64,000 nt of DNA from JAVVEG01 sp032251455 (GTDB taxonomy: Bacteria > Pseudomonadota > Gammaproteobacteria > Pseudomonadales > Pseudohongiellaceae), in contig JAVVEG010000010.1 in assembly GCA_032251455.1 (NCBI GenBank), positions 1 through 64,000 of the forward strand, in the 5' to 3' direction. Shown in pieces: positions 14,992-25,062 of this stretch. Both the position numbers and the translations under genes were made by a program. Under the pieces are notes generated by a model, which was not told the origin of the DNA, made no database searches, and worked only from the letters and a program-made list of their open reading frames with translations. How positions within the stretch are numbered: position 1 is the stretch's first letter; every line of letters starts with the position of its first letter.

Positions 14992-17955
14992 TTACTGGTA
15001 ATTCTCCATTGCCGGACAGGCACAGAACAGGTTGCGGTCGCCGTATACATTGTCGATGCGGTTGACGCTGGGCCAGAACTTGTTGTCGCGCAGCCCTGGC
15101 ACGGGGAAGGCTGCTTCCTGTTTGCCATAGCCCCGGTTCCAGTGCTCATCCATGATGTCGGCCAGGGTATGGGGCGCCTGCTTCAAGGGATTGTCTTCGG
15201 CATCCAGTGCGCCGGATTCGACCCGGGCAATTTCCTGGCGAATGGCGATCATGGCCTCGATGAAGCGGTCCAGTTCGGGCAGGGATTCGCTCTCGGTGGG
15301 CTCTATCATCAAGGTGCCTGCCACCGGGAATGACATGGTGGGCGCGTGGAAACCATAATCCATCAGGCGCTTTGCCACATCCTCTTCGCTGATGCCCGAG
15401 CTGGCCTTCAACGGACGCAGATCGATGATGCATTCGTGGGCGACCCGGCCATTTCTGCCGGTATACAGCACCGGATAATGTGCGCTGAGCCGGGCCGCAA
15501 TATAGTTGGCATTGAGAATGGCAAGCTCGGTGGCGTAACGCAGCCCGGAGGCCCCCATCATCTTGATATAGGCCCAGGAGATGGGCAGAATGCCGGCACT
15601 GCCCCAGGGGGCTGCAGAAACTGCGGTATTGCCGGCGAGTGGTCCATCCAGGGGGACCAGTTTGTGGTTGGCCAGGAAAGGCGCCAGGTGCTTCTTAACT
15701 CCGATCGGGCCCATGCCAGGGCCGCCGCCGCCATGGGGAATGCAGAAGGTCTTGTGCAGATTGACATGGGAAACATCGGCACCGATATCACCAGGCCGGG
15801 TCAGACCGACCTGTGCGTTGAGGTTGGCGCCATCCATGTAGACCTGCCCCCCATGCTCATGTATCAGCGCACACACTTCCTTGACCCCTTCTTCGTAGAC
15901 ACCGTGCGTGGAGGGGTAGGTAATCATCAGCGCCGCCAGCGTGCTGCTGTGCTGGCTTGCTTTCAGGCGCAGGTCGTCAACATCGATGTTGCCGTCCTCA
16001 TCGCAGGCCACCACGACCACCTTCATGCTGGCCATCTGGGCGCTGGCAGGGTTGGTGCCATGTGCCGAGCTGGGAATCAGGCAGACATTGCGCGCGGTTT
16101 CACCCTTGCTGTCCAGATAGTTGCGTATTGCCAGCAGCCCGGCGTATTCACCCTGAGCGCCTGAGTTGGGCTGCATGCTGATGGCATCGAAACCGGTAAT
16201 TTCGGCCAGCATGGCTTCCAGTTCTGAGATCATCGCGGCATAACCCAGGGTCTGGTTGCGGGGTGCAAAGGGGTGGGGCTTGCTGAACTCCGGCCAGCTG
16301 ATGGGGATCATCTCGGCTGTGGCATTGAGCTTCATGGTGCAGGAGCCCAGAGGAATCATGGCGTGGGTCAGGGACAGATCCCGGTTTTCGAGCCGCTTCA
16401 GGTAGCGCAGCATGTCGGTTTCGCTGTGCCAGCTAGTGAAGACCGGATGCTGCAGGTAAGGGGTGTTGCGCTGCAGCTGGGCCGGGATGGCAGCAAACGA
16501 TGCCGGATCGACAACAAGCTGCTGGTCCAGGGCGTGAACATCGAGTGCTTCGGCCTTTGCGCCCAGCAGGATATGCCAGAGCAGGCTGACATCTTCGGGC
16601 GTGCTGCACTCATCCAGGCTAAGCCCGAGCAGGGTGGGGTCATCCGTGCGCAGATTGACACCACTGGACAAGGCCCGGTCGATGATCTGGGCTCGCTGAT
16701 CGGCATCCAGGGCAATGCTCAGCGTATCGAAGAACTGGCTGTTGGGCTGCATGCCGGCCTGCCTCAGGCCATGGGCGAGAAGGCAGGTCAGCCGATGAAT
16801 GCGCCTGGCGATTCGGGTCAGTCCGTCCGGGCCATGGTACATGGCATACAGGGCGGAGATATTGGCCAGCAGCACCTGGGCGGTGCAGATGTTGCTGTTG
16901 GCTTTTTCGCGGCGGATATGTTGTTCCCGCGTCTGCAGGGACATGCGGTAGGCCTGTTTGCCCCGGGCATCGACAGAGACGCCGATGATGCGTCCGGGAA
17001 CAGCGCGTTTGTAGGCTTCCCTGGTGGCAAAATAAGCGGCATGCGGGCCACCGTACCCCATGGGTACACCGAAGCGTTGACTGGTTCCCAGGACCACATC
17101 AGCCCCCATTTCGCCGGGGGATTTGAGCAGGATCAGGCTCATCAGGTCAGCGGCAACAATGGCGATGGCGTCCTGCTCATGCAAGCTGGCAACGAGCGGG
17201 CTCAGATCGGTCAGCTCGCCCTGGCAATTGGGGTATTGGAAGATGGCTCCGAAAACCTGCTGCTGGCCGACAGTGGCGACATCGCCGATGAGGAGTTCAA
17301 AACCAAAGCTGGCCGCGCGGGTTTTGAGCACATCGATAGTCTGAGGCAGGCAATGCTGATCGACAAAGAAGAGATTGCTTTTGCTCTTGCTGACCCGCTT
17401 GGCCAGCGCCATGGCTTCCGCCGCCGCCGTGGCTTCGTCCAGCAGGGAGGCATTGGCCAGGTCCATGCCGGTCAGGTCGAGTATCATCTGCTGGAAGGTC
17501 AGCAGGGTTTCCAGCCGGCCTTGTGATATTTCAGGCTGATACGGCGTATAGGCTGTGTACCAGCCCGGGTTTTCCAGGACATTGCGCAGAATGACATTGG
17601 GGGTAATGGTGTCATGGTAGCCAAGGCCGATGAATGAGCGGGTGGCAAGATTCTGCTGCGCCATGGTCTTGAGTGTGGCCAGGGCGGTGTGCTCGGTGCA
17701 GGGTTTGCCCAGGGCAAGCGGCCGTTGCAGGGCAATGGAGCTGGGCACGGTCTGGCGGATCAGTTCCGCCAGGCTCGCCACCCCCAGGGCATCGAGCATT
17801 TTGCGAATCTGGGTCTGGTTCGGGCCGACATGCCGGGCAATGAATTCGTCGCGGTATTGCAGCTCATCGAGCGTAAGCTGTGCGGGGCTGGTTGTTGTTG
17901 ATGCTGCAGAGGCTGGTGCTGTTGCGGTTATTGGGGGTTGGGCTGGGATATCCAT
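14992..17955 (-). CDS. gcvP: Glycine dehydrogenase (decarboxylating), P-protein
   Basis: PLP enzyme that decarboxylates glycine and passes the aminomethyl group to the lipoyl arm of GcvH. The single 987-residue chain is the fused form typical of gammaproteobacteria. It shows FIARHVGPN at the start, the region FFVDQHC in the first half, and in the second half the PLP lysine in VNLHKTFCIPHGGGGPGMG. The ATG at 17955 has a good ribosome site (GAGGT). It is last of gcvT-gcvH-gcvP. The Ala/Thr-rich first 25 residues are a leader outside the family core. Confidence 0.97.
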   Translation of the reverse strand: MDIPAQPPITATAPASAASTTTSPAQLTLDELQYRDEFIARHVGPNQTQIRKMLDALGVASLAELIRQTVPSSIALQRPLALGKPCTEHTALATLKTMAQQNLATRSFIGLGYHDTITPNVILRNVLENPGWYTAYTPYQPEISQGRLETLLTFQQMILDLTGMDLANASLLDEATAAAEAMALAKRVSKSKSNLFFVDQHCLPQTIDVLKTRAASFGFELLIGDVATVGQQQVFGAIFQYPNCQGELTDLSPLVASLHEQDAIAIVAADLMSLILLKSPGEMGADVVLGTSQRFGVPMGYGGPHAAYFATREAYKRAVPGRIIGVSVDARGKQAYRMSLQTREQHIRREKANSNICTAQVLLANISALYAMYHGPDGLTRIARRIHRLTCLLAHGLRQAGMQPNSQFFDTLSIALDADQRAQIIDRALSSGVNLRTDDPTLLGLSLDECSTPEDVSLLWHILLGAKAEALDVHALDQQLVVDPASFAAIPAQLQRNTPYLQHPVFTSWHSETDMLRYLKRLENRDLSLTHAMIPLGSCTMKLNATAEMIPISWPEFSKPHPFAPRNQTLGYAAMISELEAMLAEITGFDAISMQPNSGAQGEYAGLLAIRNYLDSKGETARNVCLIPSSAHGTNPASAQMASMKVVVVACDEDGNIDVDDLRLKASQHSSTLAALMITYPSTHGVYEEGVKEVCALIHEHGGQVYMDGANLNAQVGLTRPGDIGADVSHVNLHKTFCIPHGGGGPGMGPIGVKKHLAPFLANHKLVPLDGPLAGNTAVSAAPWGSAGILPISWAYIKMMGASGLRYATELAILNANYIAARLSAHYPVLYTGRNGRVAHECIIDLRPLKASSGISEEDVAKRLMDYGFHAPTMSFPVAGTLMIEPTESESLPELDRFIEAMIAIRQEIARVESGALDAEDNPLKQAPHTLADIMDEHWNRGYGKQEAAFPVPGLRDNKFWPSVNRIDNVYGDRNLFCACPAMENYQ

Positions 17956-18070
17956 TGCTGACCTCAAAACAGAGTGTCAGCCAGCGGGGATTAACCCTGA
18001 CAGCTGACAGTCCTGGAACGTGCGGGATGAGAACGGGTGGAGCCATTGGCAAGGCGTCTGTCAGAACGCC

Positions 18071-18454
18071 TTACTCACAGAGGTTGGCATAGGCCTCTGC
18101 GTCGAGCAGTTCAAGCAGTTCGGCCTCATCGGCAGGCAGAACCCGGCAGAACCAGCCATCCTCGTACGGCGAGGAGTTGACGGTTTCCGGGGCATCGACC
18201 AGGTCTTCGTTGACGGCGATGACTTCTCCCGAAACAGGGGCATAGATATCAGAGGCGGCCTTGACGGACTCCACCACGCTGATTTCATCCCGGGCAGCGA
18301 CCACCTTACCTTCTTCCGGCAATTCAATGAAAACGATATCGCCCAGCAACTCCTGGGCATGATCGGTAATCCCGATGGTAACCGTACCATCGTCTTCCAG
18401 GCGGACCCATTCATGGGTTGCCGTGTATTTCAGGTCTTCAGGGAAATTACTCAC
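18071..18454 (-). CDS. gcvH: Glycine cleavage system H protein
   Basis: Lipoyl carrier shuttling the aminomethyl group between GcvP, GcvT and lipoamide dehydrogenase. It has 127 residues with the lipoylation Lys in SVVESVKAASD and the entry motif YTATHEWVRLEDDG. The start is a GTG at 18454, chosen because a GAGGA ribosome site stands 9-10 bp before it and the product begins at the family start (SNFPEDLKYT). It lies 31 bp after gcvT. Confidence 0.96.
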   Translation of the reverse strand: MSNFPEDLKYTATHEWVRLEDDGTVTIGITDHAQELLGDIVFIELPEEGKVVAARDEISVVESVKAASDIYAPVSGEVIAVNEDLVDAPETVNSSPYEDGWFCRVLPADEAELLELLDAEAYANLCE

Positions 18455-18485
18455 GGGCCAGTCCTCATACTGTTGAATTGCGGTT

Positions 18486-19595
18486 CTATTCAAATACCTT
18501 TTTGCCGAAGCGCACAAAATTCGGTGTCACCCTGCGCACGGGTGTGAGCTTGCCACGCAGATCTACCTGACAGTCCTGTGCATCGGCCGGAATTCTAGCC
18601 AAAGCTATCGAATGCTTCAATGTGGGCGAGAACGTGCCGCTGGTAATTATCCCCTGGGTCGGACCTTGCGCAGTGTGACAGTGGATCGTCATGCCTTCCC
18701 GCAAGACCCCGCGTGTTTCCAGCACCAGGCCGGTCAGTATGGGCATCTTGCCTGCGAGTTGTTCCTGTCGGTGCCGGCTTATCGCCTGCCGCCCGATAAA
18801 GTCACGGCTTTGTGGCTCCCAGGCAATGGTCTGTTCCATATTCGCAGCCAGCGGGGAAATGGATTCATCCATTTCATGGCCGTACAGATTCATGCCAGCT
18901 TCCAAACGCAGGGTATCGCGAGCGCCCAGGCCAACCGGTTTGATGCCCAGTGCCAGCAGTTGCTGCCAGAGCGCAGGTGCCTCGTCCCCCGGCAGAATGA
19001 TTTCAAGCCCCTTTTCCCCGGTGTATCCGGTGCGGGCAATGAAACGTGTGCCGCTTTCCAGGCCGCGGAAGTTCCCCAGTTTCGCCACTGCCGCGGCCAC
19101 ATCGGAGGGCAGGCAGGAGCAGACCAGCTGGATGGCATCCGGCCCATGAATGGCAAGAATGGCAAGTTCCGGGCGTTCGTTGATCGTGGTGTCCTTGGGG
19201 TCAAAATCGCCTGCCTGCTGCCTGATCCAGGCCAGGTCTTTTTCCCGGGTGGCGCAATTGACGACCAGACGGTAGCCGGTGCTCATGCGGTAGACAATCA
19301 GGTCATCGATGACGCCCCCGTCAGTGTTCAGCATCGCGCTGTAGAGTGCTCTGCCGGTCTCGTCGAGCCGGGCGACATCATTGGCCAGCAGGTAGCGCAG
19401 GAATTCGGTGCTGGCCGGACCCTGCACATCGATGACGGTCATGTGCGACACATCAAACACACCCGCATGCTGACGTACTGCCTGATGTTCCTCGATGACG
19501 GACTGGTACTGGATGGGCATGTCCCAGCCGCTGAATTCCACCATTCTGGCGCCGGCATCGAGATGTTGCTGATAAAGGGGTGTTTTTTGGCCCAC
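18486..19595 (-). CDS. gcvT: Aminomethyltransferase (glycine cleavage T protein)
   Basis: GcvT transfers the methylene group from the H-protein arm to tetrahydrofolate and releases ammonia. Its 369 residues include PLYQQHLDAGARMVEFSGWDMP at the N-terminus (folate-site side), FDVSHMTVIDVQG and the RDTLRLEAGMNLYG segment. It starts with GTG and leads the gcvT-gcvH-gcvP unit, 75 bp after lepB on the same strand. That spacer is too short to hold a glycine riboswitch, and none is visible. Confidence 0.95.
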   Translation of the reverse strand: MGQKTPLYQQHLDAGARMVEFSGWDMPIQYQSVIEEHQAVRQHAGVFDVSHMTVIDVQGPASTEFLRYLLANDVARLDETGRALYSAMLNTDGGVIDDLIVYRMSTGYRLVVNCATREKDLAWIRQQAGDFDPKDTTINERPELAILAIHGPDAIQLVCSCLPSDVAAAVAKLGNFRGLESGTRFIARTGYTGEKGLEIILPGDEAPALWQQLLALGIKPVGLGARDTLRLEAGMNLYGHEMDESISPLAANMEQTIAWEPQSRDFIGRQAISRHRQEQLAGKMPILTGLVLETRGVLREGMTIHCHTAQGPTQGIITSGTFSPTLKHSIALARIPADAQDCQVDLRGKLTPVRRVTPNFVRFGKKVFE

Positions 19596-19670
19596 GAAGT
19601 CGCTTCTGAAAGGTAAATGGACAGGACGGTATTCTAGCAGGACACCTGCAATGGGGCTACCGGGAAACGC

Positions 19671-20330
19671 TTATTGCAGCTCGGCCAGAAAGCGGTCGCT
19701 GCGGGGCAGGTAATTGCGCTCACTGTCCAGTGAGAAAACGACCGAACTGGAGCGACCAACGATCTGCTCTCTGGGGATGAAGCTGTAGACCCGGCTGTCG
19801 GCACTGTTGTCGCGGTTGTCGCCGAGCACGAAAAACTGTTTTTCCGGCACCAGGGCCGGCCCGAAATTACGGCTGCGGCGATAGCCAAACGAATCTGAGA
19901 TCATGGCCAGATGCGAGTAGTCAGGCAGTTCCTCATTCACGATGAGGTGGGTTTGATTTGAGCCCACAATCTCGTAATCGGCTATTTCCCCATTGATAAT
20001 GACGGTATTGTTGCGCATGTAGATGGTGTCACCAGGCAGGCCGATGATGCGCTTGATCAAGCGTTTGCCGGCCACCTCGGAGTCGATGATGACGATGTCT
20101 CCCCGCTTGGGGTCATTGATTGCGGCCAGACTGACATCGGTAAAGGGAATGCGGATATCATAGGCCAGCTTGTTGACCCACACCTTGTCGCCATCGAGCA
20201 GGGTGGGTTGCATGGAGCGTCCGGAAATGGAATTCAGATCAGCAATGGCGCTTTTGAAAAACACGATGCTGAGCAGAATGAATAGAAATCTGCTGTTGTC
20301 CCGCCAGAAGCCGGTGAGGTATCTTTTCAT
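19671..20330 (-). CDS. lepB: Signal peptidase I
   Basis: Membrane serine protease that cuts signal peptides from exported proteins. At 219 residues it is shorter than the E. coli enzyme and has a single N-terminal membrane span (about residues 13-31). The catalytic Ser39 lies in SGRSMQPTL, the general base Lys93 in LIKRIIGLPGD, and the GDNRDNSADSR box comes near residue 170. It stands alone, with no lepA or rnc partner next to it, so it may be an additional peptidase. Its start codon overlaps a short duplication. Confidence 0.9.
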   Translation of the reverse strand: MKRYLTGFWRDNSRFLFILLSIVFFKSAIADLNSISGRSMQPTLLDGDKVWVNKLAYDIRIPFTDVSLAAINDPKRGDIVIIDSEVAGKRLIKRIIGLPGDTIYMRNNTVIINGEIADYEIVGSNQTHLIVNEELPDYSHLAMISDSFGYRRSRNFGPALVPEKQFFVLGDNRDNSADSRVYSFIPREQIVGRSSSVVFSLDSERNYLPRSDRFLAELQ

Positions 20331-20357
20331 TGCTGCTCCGTGGTCATCGCTGCTCCG
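20327..20357. repeat. 17-bp-period duplication at the lepB start
   Basis: TCATTGCTGCTCCG (20327-20340) and TCATCGCTGCTCCG (20344-20357) match at 13 of 14 positions, 17 bp apart. The first copy contains the lepB start codon (CAT on this strand). Confidence 0.75.
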
Positions 20358-20460
20358 CTGCCATTATTGCGCCGCTGTCAGTGCTGTCAGAATCAGGGCG
20401 ACAGGCGATCGACCATAGCGTAAATTGAGCGGGAAAGTCAATCAACCCAGCGTGAGTACC

Positions 20461-23400
20461 ATGCCTGAAGCCAATGGACAGAGCCCTGAAACCCCAGCCG
20501 CCTTGCAAGGGTTTCATGCTGCCAGCAGGGCCTGGTTCGGACGGATGTTCGAGCAAGCCACGCCAGCTCAGACTGAAGCCTGGCCCGTCATCCGCGAGGG
20601 AGAACATACCCTGATTGCTGCACCCACTGGCAGTGGCAAGACGCTGGCCGCTTTTTTTGCCGCAATCGATAATCTGGTGCAACAGTCCCGCAGTCATGTG
20701 CTGCCGGCAGAAACCCGGGTTCTCTATATTTCTCCATTGAAAGCCCTGAGCAATGACATCCACCGCAATCTGGAAGTGCCGCTGGCAGGTATCGATGAGG
20801 AGTTGATACGGCAGGGTGAAGTTGCTGCGGACATCCGCGTGGCAGTCAGGACCGGAGACACCAGCGCGGCAGAAAGGCAGAAGATGGCAAAAACTCCGCC
20901 GCATATCCTGGTCACCACACCCGAGTCAGTCTACCTGCTGCTGACCAGTGTCAGTGGCCGCCGCATGCTGGCGTCGGTGCGTACGGTCATTATCGATGAA
21001 ATTCATGCCTTGCTGGGCGACAAGCGTGGTTCGCACCTGGCCTTGTCCCTGGAGCGTCTGCAGCACCTGGTGGACGAACAAGCGGGAACCCTGCAGCGGA
21101 TTGGCCTGTCAGCCACCCAGAAACCGATCAGCCTGGTGGCAGATTACCTGACCGGATGTACAGAGAAGGCAGAGAATGCAGAGAAGGCACAGCCGGCAGA
21201 CAGGGGAGGATGTCGAATCATTGATGCAGGCCATCGCCGTCAGCTTGATGTCACACTGGAAGTGCCAGGTTCCCCCTTATCGGCCTTGATGAGCAATGAG
21301 GTGTGGGAGGAGTTGTATCAGCGCCTGCTGGCACTGATCGATTCCCATCACACCACCCTGGTGTTCGTGAATACACGCAGGCTTTCCGAGCGTCTGGCGA
21401 TGGCCCTGGGGGAAAAACTGGGTGAGGGCATGGTCAGCTCGCACCATGGCAGTATGAGCAAAGCGCATCGACAGGCGGCCGAACAACGCTTGAAAGCTGG
21501 CCAGCTCAAGGTGCTGATAGCAACGGCCTCGATGGAACTGGGTATCGATGTCGGTGCAGTGGACCTGGTCGTGCAGTTTTCTTCACCCAAAAGCATCGCC
21601 ACTTTCCTGCAACGGGTGGGTCGCAGTGGTCATGCCGTCAAGGGTGTGCCCAAGGGGATTTTGTTTCCGCTGACCAGGGATGACCTGCTGGAATGCACAG
21701 CCCTGCTGGATTGTGTCCACCGGGGTGAGCTGGATCGGATTCGGATGCCGGAACAGCCACTGGACATTCTGGCGCAGCAGGTGGTGGCCGAGGTCGCGGC
21801 TCGCCAGCAGTTGCTGGAACAGCAGGACGGGCAGGATCAAGCGGGGTTCGATCTGGCCGCATTGTACCAGTTGTGTGTGCGGGCCTACCCGTACAGGAAT
21901 CTCGAACGAGCACAGTTTGATGAATTGATCAGAATGCTGGCCGATGGCTACAGTACCCGGTTGGGCCGGCGTGGAGCATACCTGCATCTGGACCGGATCA
22001 ATCAGCGGGTCAGCGCCAGACGGAATGCCCGGTTGACAGCATTGACCAACGGGGGAGCCATCCCGGACATGTTTGATTATCAGGTGGTGCTGGACCCGGA
22101 AGAGACGGTGGTGGGCAGTCTGAATGAGGATTTTGCCCTGGAAACCCTGCCAGGAGATATCTTTACCCTCGGCAGTCACAGCTGGCAGTTGCTGCGTATC
22201 GATGGTCTCAAGGTACGGGTGCGTGATGCCAGGGGCATGAAGCCAAGTATCCCTTTCTGGTTTGGCGAAGGTCCGGGCCGAACAGATGAACTGTCGCAGG
22301 CTGTTTCCAGGTTGCGAACCGAAATCGATGCGGCAATCATGGCCGGTCAATTGGCTGACTGTCTGCAGCATTTGCAGAATGACTTGCGTCTGCCCCGGAT
22401 TGCGGCAGTACAGCTGCTGGAATACCTGCAGGCAGGACGCAATGCCTTGCAGCTGATGCCGAGCAGGCAGAATCTGGTCATGGAGCGGTTCTTCGATGAA
22501 GTCGGCGACATGCATCTGGTCATCCATGCGCCATTTGGCAGTCGCCTCAACCGGGCCTGGGGACTGGCCCTGAGGAAACGTTTCTGCCGCAGCTTCAATG
22601 TCGAGCTGCAGGCTGCGGCCAACGAGGACAGCATCGTCATATCGTTGGGCTCTGCACACAGTTTCCCTCTGGAGGAGGTGTTCCATTATCTGCATTCGGC
22701 CAGTGTCGAAGACGTTCTGATCCAGGCCCTGCTGGATGCACCTCTGTTTGCGATACGCTGGCGCTGGAATGCTACCCGGTCGCTGGCAATCCAGCGCAAC
22801 CGCAATGGTCGCCGCGTCCCGCCGCAGTTCCAGCGCATGGATGCCGAAGACCTGGTTGCACAGATATTCCCGGACCAGATAGCCTGTCTGGAGAATATAC
22901 AGGGCGAGCGCAGGATTCCGGATCACCCTCTGGTCAGGCAGACCCTTCATGATTGTCTGAGTGAAGCCATGGACAGTGATGGCCTGAAAGCTTTGCTGCA
23001 ACAGCTGGAAGCAGGGCAACTCAGGCTGCACGCCCTTGATCTGAAACAGCCCTCGCCTTTTGCCCAGGAAATCATCAATGCCCGGCCCTATGCCTTTCTG
23101 GATGATGCGCCGTTTGAAGAGCGCAGAACCAATGCCATTCGCAACCGCAGCTGGCTTGACCCGGCTGAGACAGCCGATTTCAGTGTGCTGGATCAGGGGG
23201 CGATCACTGCCGTGGTCAATGAGGCCTGGCCGTTGATGAGAAACCAGGAAGAATTGCACGATGCCCTGTACACGCTTGGCTATCTGTGTGACGGGGACTT
23301 CGCCAGAACCGCCCCGGACACAAATCCGGCCGAAGTGATGACAATGCTGCAGATGCTGAGCGCCAAGGGGCGGGCGACGTGTCTGCAGCTGCCCAGCACC

Positions 23401-25035
23401 GGGGCCGGAGAAACCCCCTTGAGACTCTGGGTGGCCGCGGAAAAACTGCCCTGCGCCGAGCAGGCATTTGACAGCGTGTCAGCTGACCCCCCATTGAAAC
23501 TGCCTGAATCCCTGCGGCAGGAAAGCTGGGAACAGGGCCAGGCGCTGTGTGCAATGATACGTGGCCGCCTGGAGTGTTCGGGTCCGCTTGGCTGTGCGGA
23601 GCTGGCGCAGCAAACCGGGAAAACGCAGGAGGAAATAGAGCAGGTCATGTTGCAGCTGGAGGCAGAAGGCTTTGCCTTTCAGGGTTGTTTCTCTGCACCG
23701 GATCAAAAGCAATGGTGTGAGCGTCGCTTGTTGCAGCGTATTCACCGCTACAGCATCGAGGCTCACCGCCAGTTGATCCAGCCGGTTTCCCTGCAGACAT
23801 ATGCCCTGTTCCTGTTTGAGTTGCATGAGCTCAGAACGCTGGGCCTGCAGCCACGCCCACAGGCACTGCCTTCGCAGCTGGAGGGGGACGCCCTGCTGCA
23901 GAGAGTGCTGGACAGAATGGATGGTCTGGCTGTCCCTGCTGCGGCATGGGAAGGGGATATTTTTCCGGCTCGCATGACATTCTATGATCCGGCCTGGCTG
24001 GACAGACAATGCAATAGCGGTCAGCTGGTCTGGGGGCGCTATAAACCACAGGTTGTCACTGGGGCAGCACGCCTGCAACGGAAACAAGGCGCTGGTCCGG
24101 TCAGCAATACGCCGATCACCCTGGCCCGGCGGCAAAACAATCCGCTCTGGCTGACGCTTGCCCAGGCAGAACGCGGAACGCAGGAGTTGTCTTTTTCCAG
24201 GACCATGGCCAGTAGCACGGCCGAAAAGATTCTGTCTGATCTGGAACAGTATGGGGCCAGTTTCTTCAGCGATATTGCCGGGCGGACCGGTCTGCTGGGC
24301 ACACAACTGGAAAAGGGTCTGGGGGAGCTGGTCAATGCCGGCATGATCAGCAGCGATGGTTTTTCCGGTCTGCGTGCATTGCTGACTCCGGAAGCACGCA
24401 AACCGAGGTCGGGGCGGGGCAGGCGCCAGCACGGAGCCGGGTTTGCATTGAACGAGGCTGGGCGCTGGTTTGTATTGCCTCAGCTCTCAGCACAAGCCCT
24501 GGCAGGCAATGAGGAAAATGGCCTGACAGACACCCAGCTGGAATCGGTATTGATGATTTATCTGCACAGATGGGGGGTGGTATTTCGGCAGGTTTTGGAG
24601 CGGGAGACGGCAGCGCCGCCCTGGTGGACATTGTTGCGGGTGCTGAAGCAAATGGAATTGCAGGGCAAGGTGCGAGGCGGGCGTTTTATTGCAGGTATCG
24701 GGGGAGAGCAGTTTGCTCTGGAAGCAACTGTGCAGCGGCTGCGTGCACTCAACAGGGATCTGCCTGCGCAGGAAGAGTGCTATGAGCAGGGTCGTTACCA
24801 CAGTCTTGCTGCCGTGGATCCGATCAATCTGCTGTCGATATTCCTGCCGCAAGCCGGATTGAGCCGACTGCGCCGCAATCGAGTCCTGTACAGGAACGGT
24901 ATTCCACTGGCCGTGCTCGATAGCGGTAATGTCCGCTTTCTCCGGGATGTGCCGGATGAATACCAATGGGCCCTGCAGAAACTTTTGCAAGGCCATGAAA
25001 TGGCACCACAGGTGTGGCGGTATCTGCATCGTTGA
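20461..25035 (+). CDS. lhr: Large ATP-dependent helicase Lhr
   Basis: Superfamily 2 helicase of the long Lhr type (E. coli 1538 residues; here 1524 from the ATG at 20461). The motor domains show APTGSGKTLAAFF (motif I), TTPESVYLLL, IIDEIHALLGDKRGSH (DEIH, motif II), GLSATQKP (motif III) and QRVGRSGH (motif VI); a winged-helix/beta-barrel part and the long C-terminal region follow. TTG (20425) and GTG (20452) in frame upstream are alternatives with no better ribosome site. Lhr unwinds DNA and RNA:DNA hybrids and is linked to repair. A 9-bp triplication adds EKAENAEKA in the motor. Confidence 0.92.
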   Translation: MPEANGQSPETPAALQGFHAASRAWFGRMFEQATPAQTEAWPVIREGEHTLIAAPTGSGKTLAAFFAAIDNLVQQSRSHVLPAETRVLYISPLKALSNDIHRNLEVPLAGIDEELIRQGEVAADIRVAVRTGDTSAAERQKMAKTPPHILVTTPESVYLLLTSVSGRRMLASVRTVIIDEIHALLGDKRGSHLALSLERLQHLVDEQAGTLQRIGLSATQKPISLVADYLTGCTEKAENAEKAQPADRGGCRIIDAGHRRQLDVTLEVPGSPLSALMSNEVWEELYQRLLALIDSHHTTLVFVNTRRLSERLAMALGEKLGEGMVSSHHGSMSKAHRQAAEQRLKAGQLKVLIATASMELGIDVGAVDLVVQFSSPKSIATFLQRVGRSGHAVKGVPKGILFPLTRDDLLECTALLDCVHRGELDRIRMPEQPLDILAQQVVAEVAARQQLLEQQDGQDQAGFDLAALYQLCVRAYPYRNLERAQFDELIRMLADGYSTRLGRRGAYLHLDRINQRVSARRNARLTALTNGGAIPDMFDYQVVLDPEETVVGSLNEDFALETLPGDIFTLGSHSWQLLRIDGLKVRVRDARGMKPSIPFWFGEGPGRTDELSQAVSRLRTEIDAAIMAGQLADCLQHLQNDLRLPRIAAVQLLEYLQAGRNALQLMPSRQNLVMERFFDEVGDMHLVIHAPFGSRLNRAWGLALRKRFCRSFNVELQAAANEDSIVISLGSAHSFPLEEVFHYLHSASVEDVLIQALLDAPLFAIRWRWNATRSLAIQRNRNGRRVPPQFQRMDAEDLVAQIFPDQIACLENIQGERRIPDHPLVRQTLHDCLSEAMDSDGLKALLQQLEAGQLRLHALDLKQPSPFAQEIINARPYAFLDDAPFEERRTNAIRNRSWLDPAETADFSVLDQGAITAVVNEAWPLMRNQEELHDALYTLGYLCDGDFARTAPDTNPAEVMTMLQMLSAKGRATCLQLPSTGAGETPLRLWVAAEKLPCAEQAFDSVSADPPLKLPESLRQESWEQGQALCAMIRGRLECSGPLGCAELAQQTGKTQEEIEQVMLQLEAEGFAFQGCFSAPDQKQWCERRLLQRIHRYSIEAHRQLIQPVSLQTYALFLFELHELRTLGLQPRPQALPSQLEGDALLQRVLDRMDGLAVPAAAWEGDIFPARMTFYDPAWLDRQCNSGQLVWGRYKPQVVTGAARLQRKQGAGPVSNTPITLARRQNNPLWLTLAQAERGTQELSFSRTMASSTAEKILSDLEQYGASFFSDIAGRTGLLGTQLEKGLGELVNAGMISSDGFSGLRALLTPEARKPRSGRGRRQHGAGFALNEAGRWFVLPQLSAQALAGNEENGLTDTQLESVLMIYLHRWGVVFRQVLERETAAPPWWTLLRVLKQMELQGKVRGGRFIAGIGGEQFALEATVQRLRALNRDLPAQEECYEQGRYHSLAAVDPINLLSIFLPQAGLSRLRRNRVLYRNGIPLAVLDSGNVRFLRDVPDEYQWALQKLLQGHEMAPQVWRYLHR
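21162..21188 (+). repeat. 9-bp triplication inside lhr
   Basis: AGAGAAGGC, AGAGAATGC and AGAGAAGGC stand in tandem and encode the in-frame residues EKA-ENA-EKA between two motor motifs. Confidence 0.85.
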
Positions 25036-25062
25036 GATTGAATATACCTTTGGAGAGAGTGC

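Noticed and set aside
19596..19670. Glycine riboswitch before gcvT
   Set aside because: The spacer is only 75 bp and has none of the paired conserved glycine-aptamer elements.
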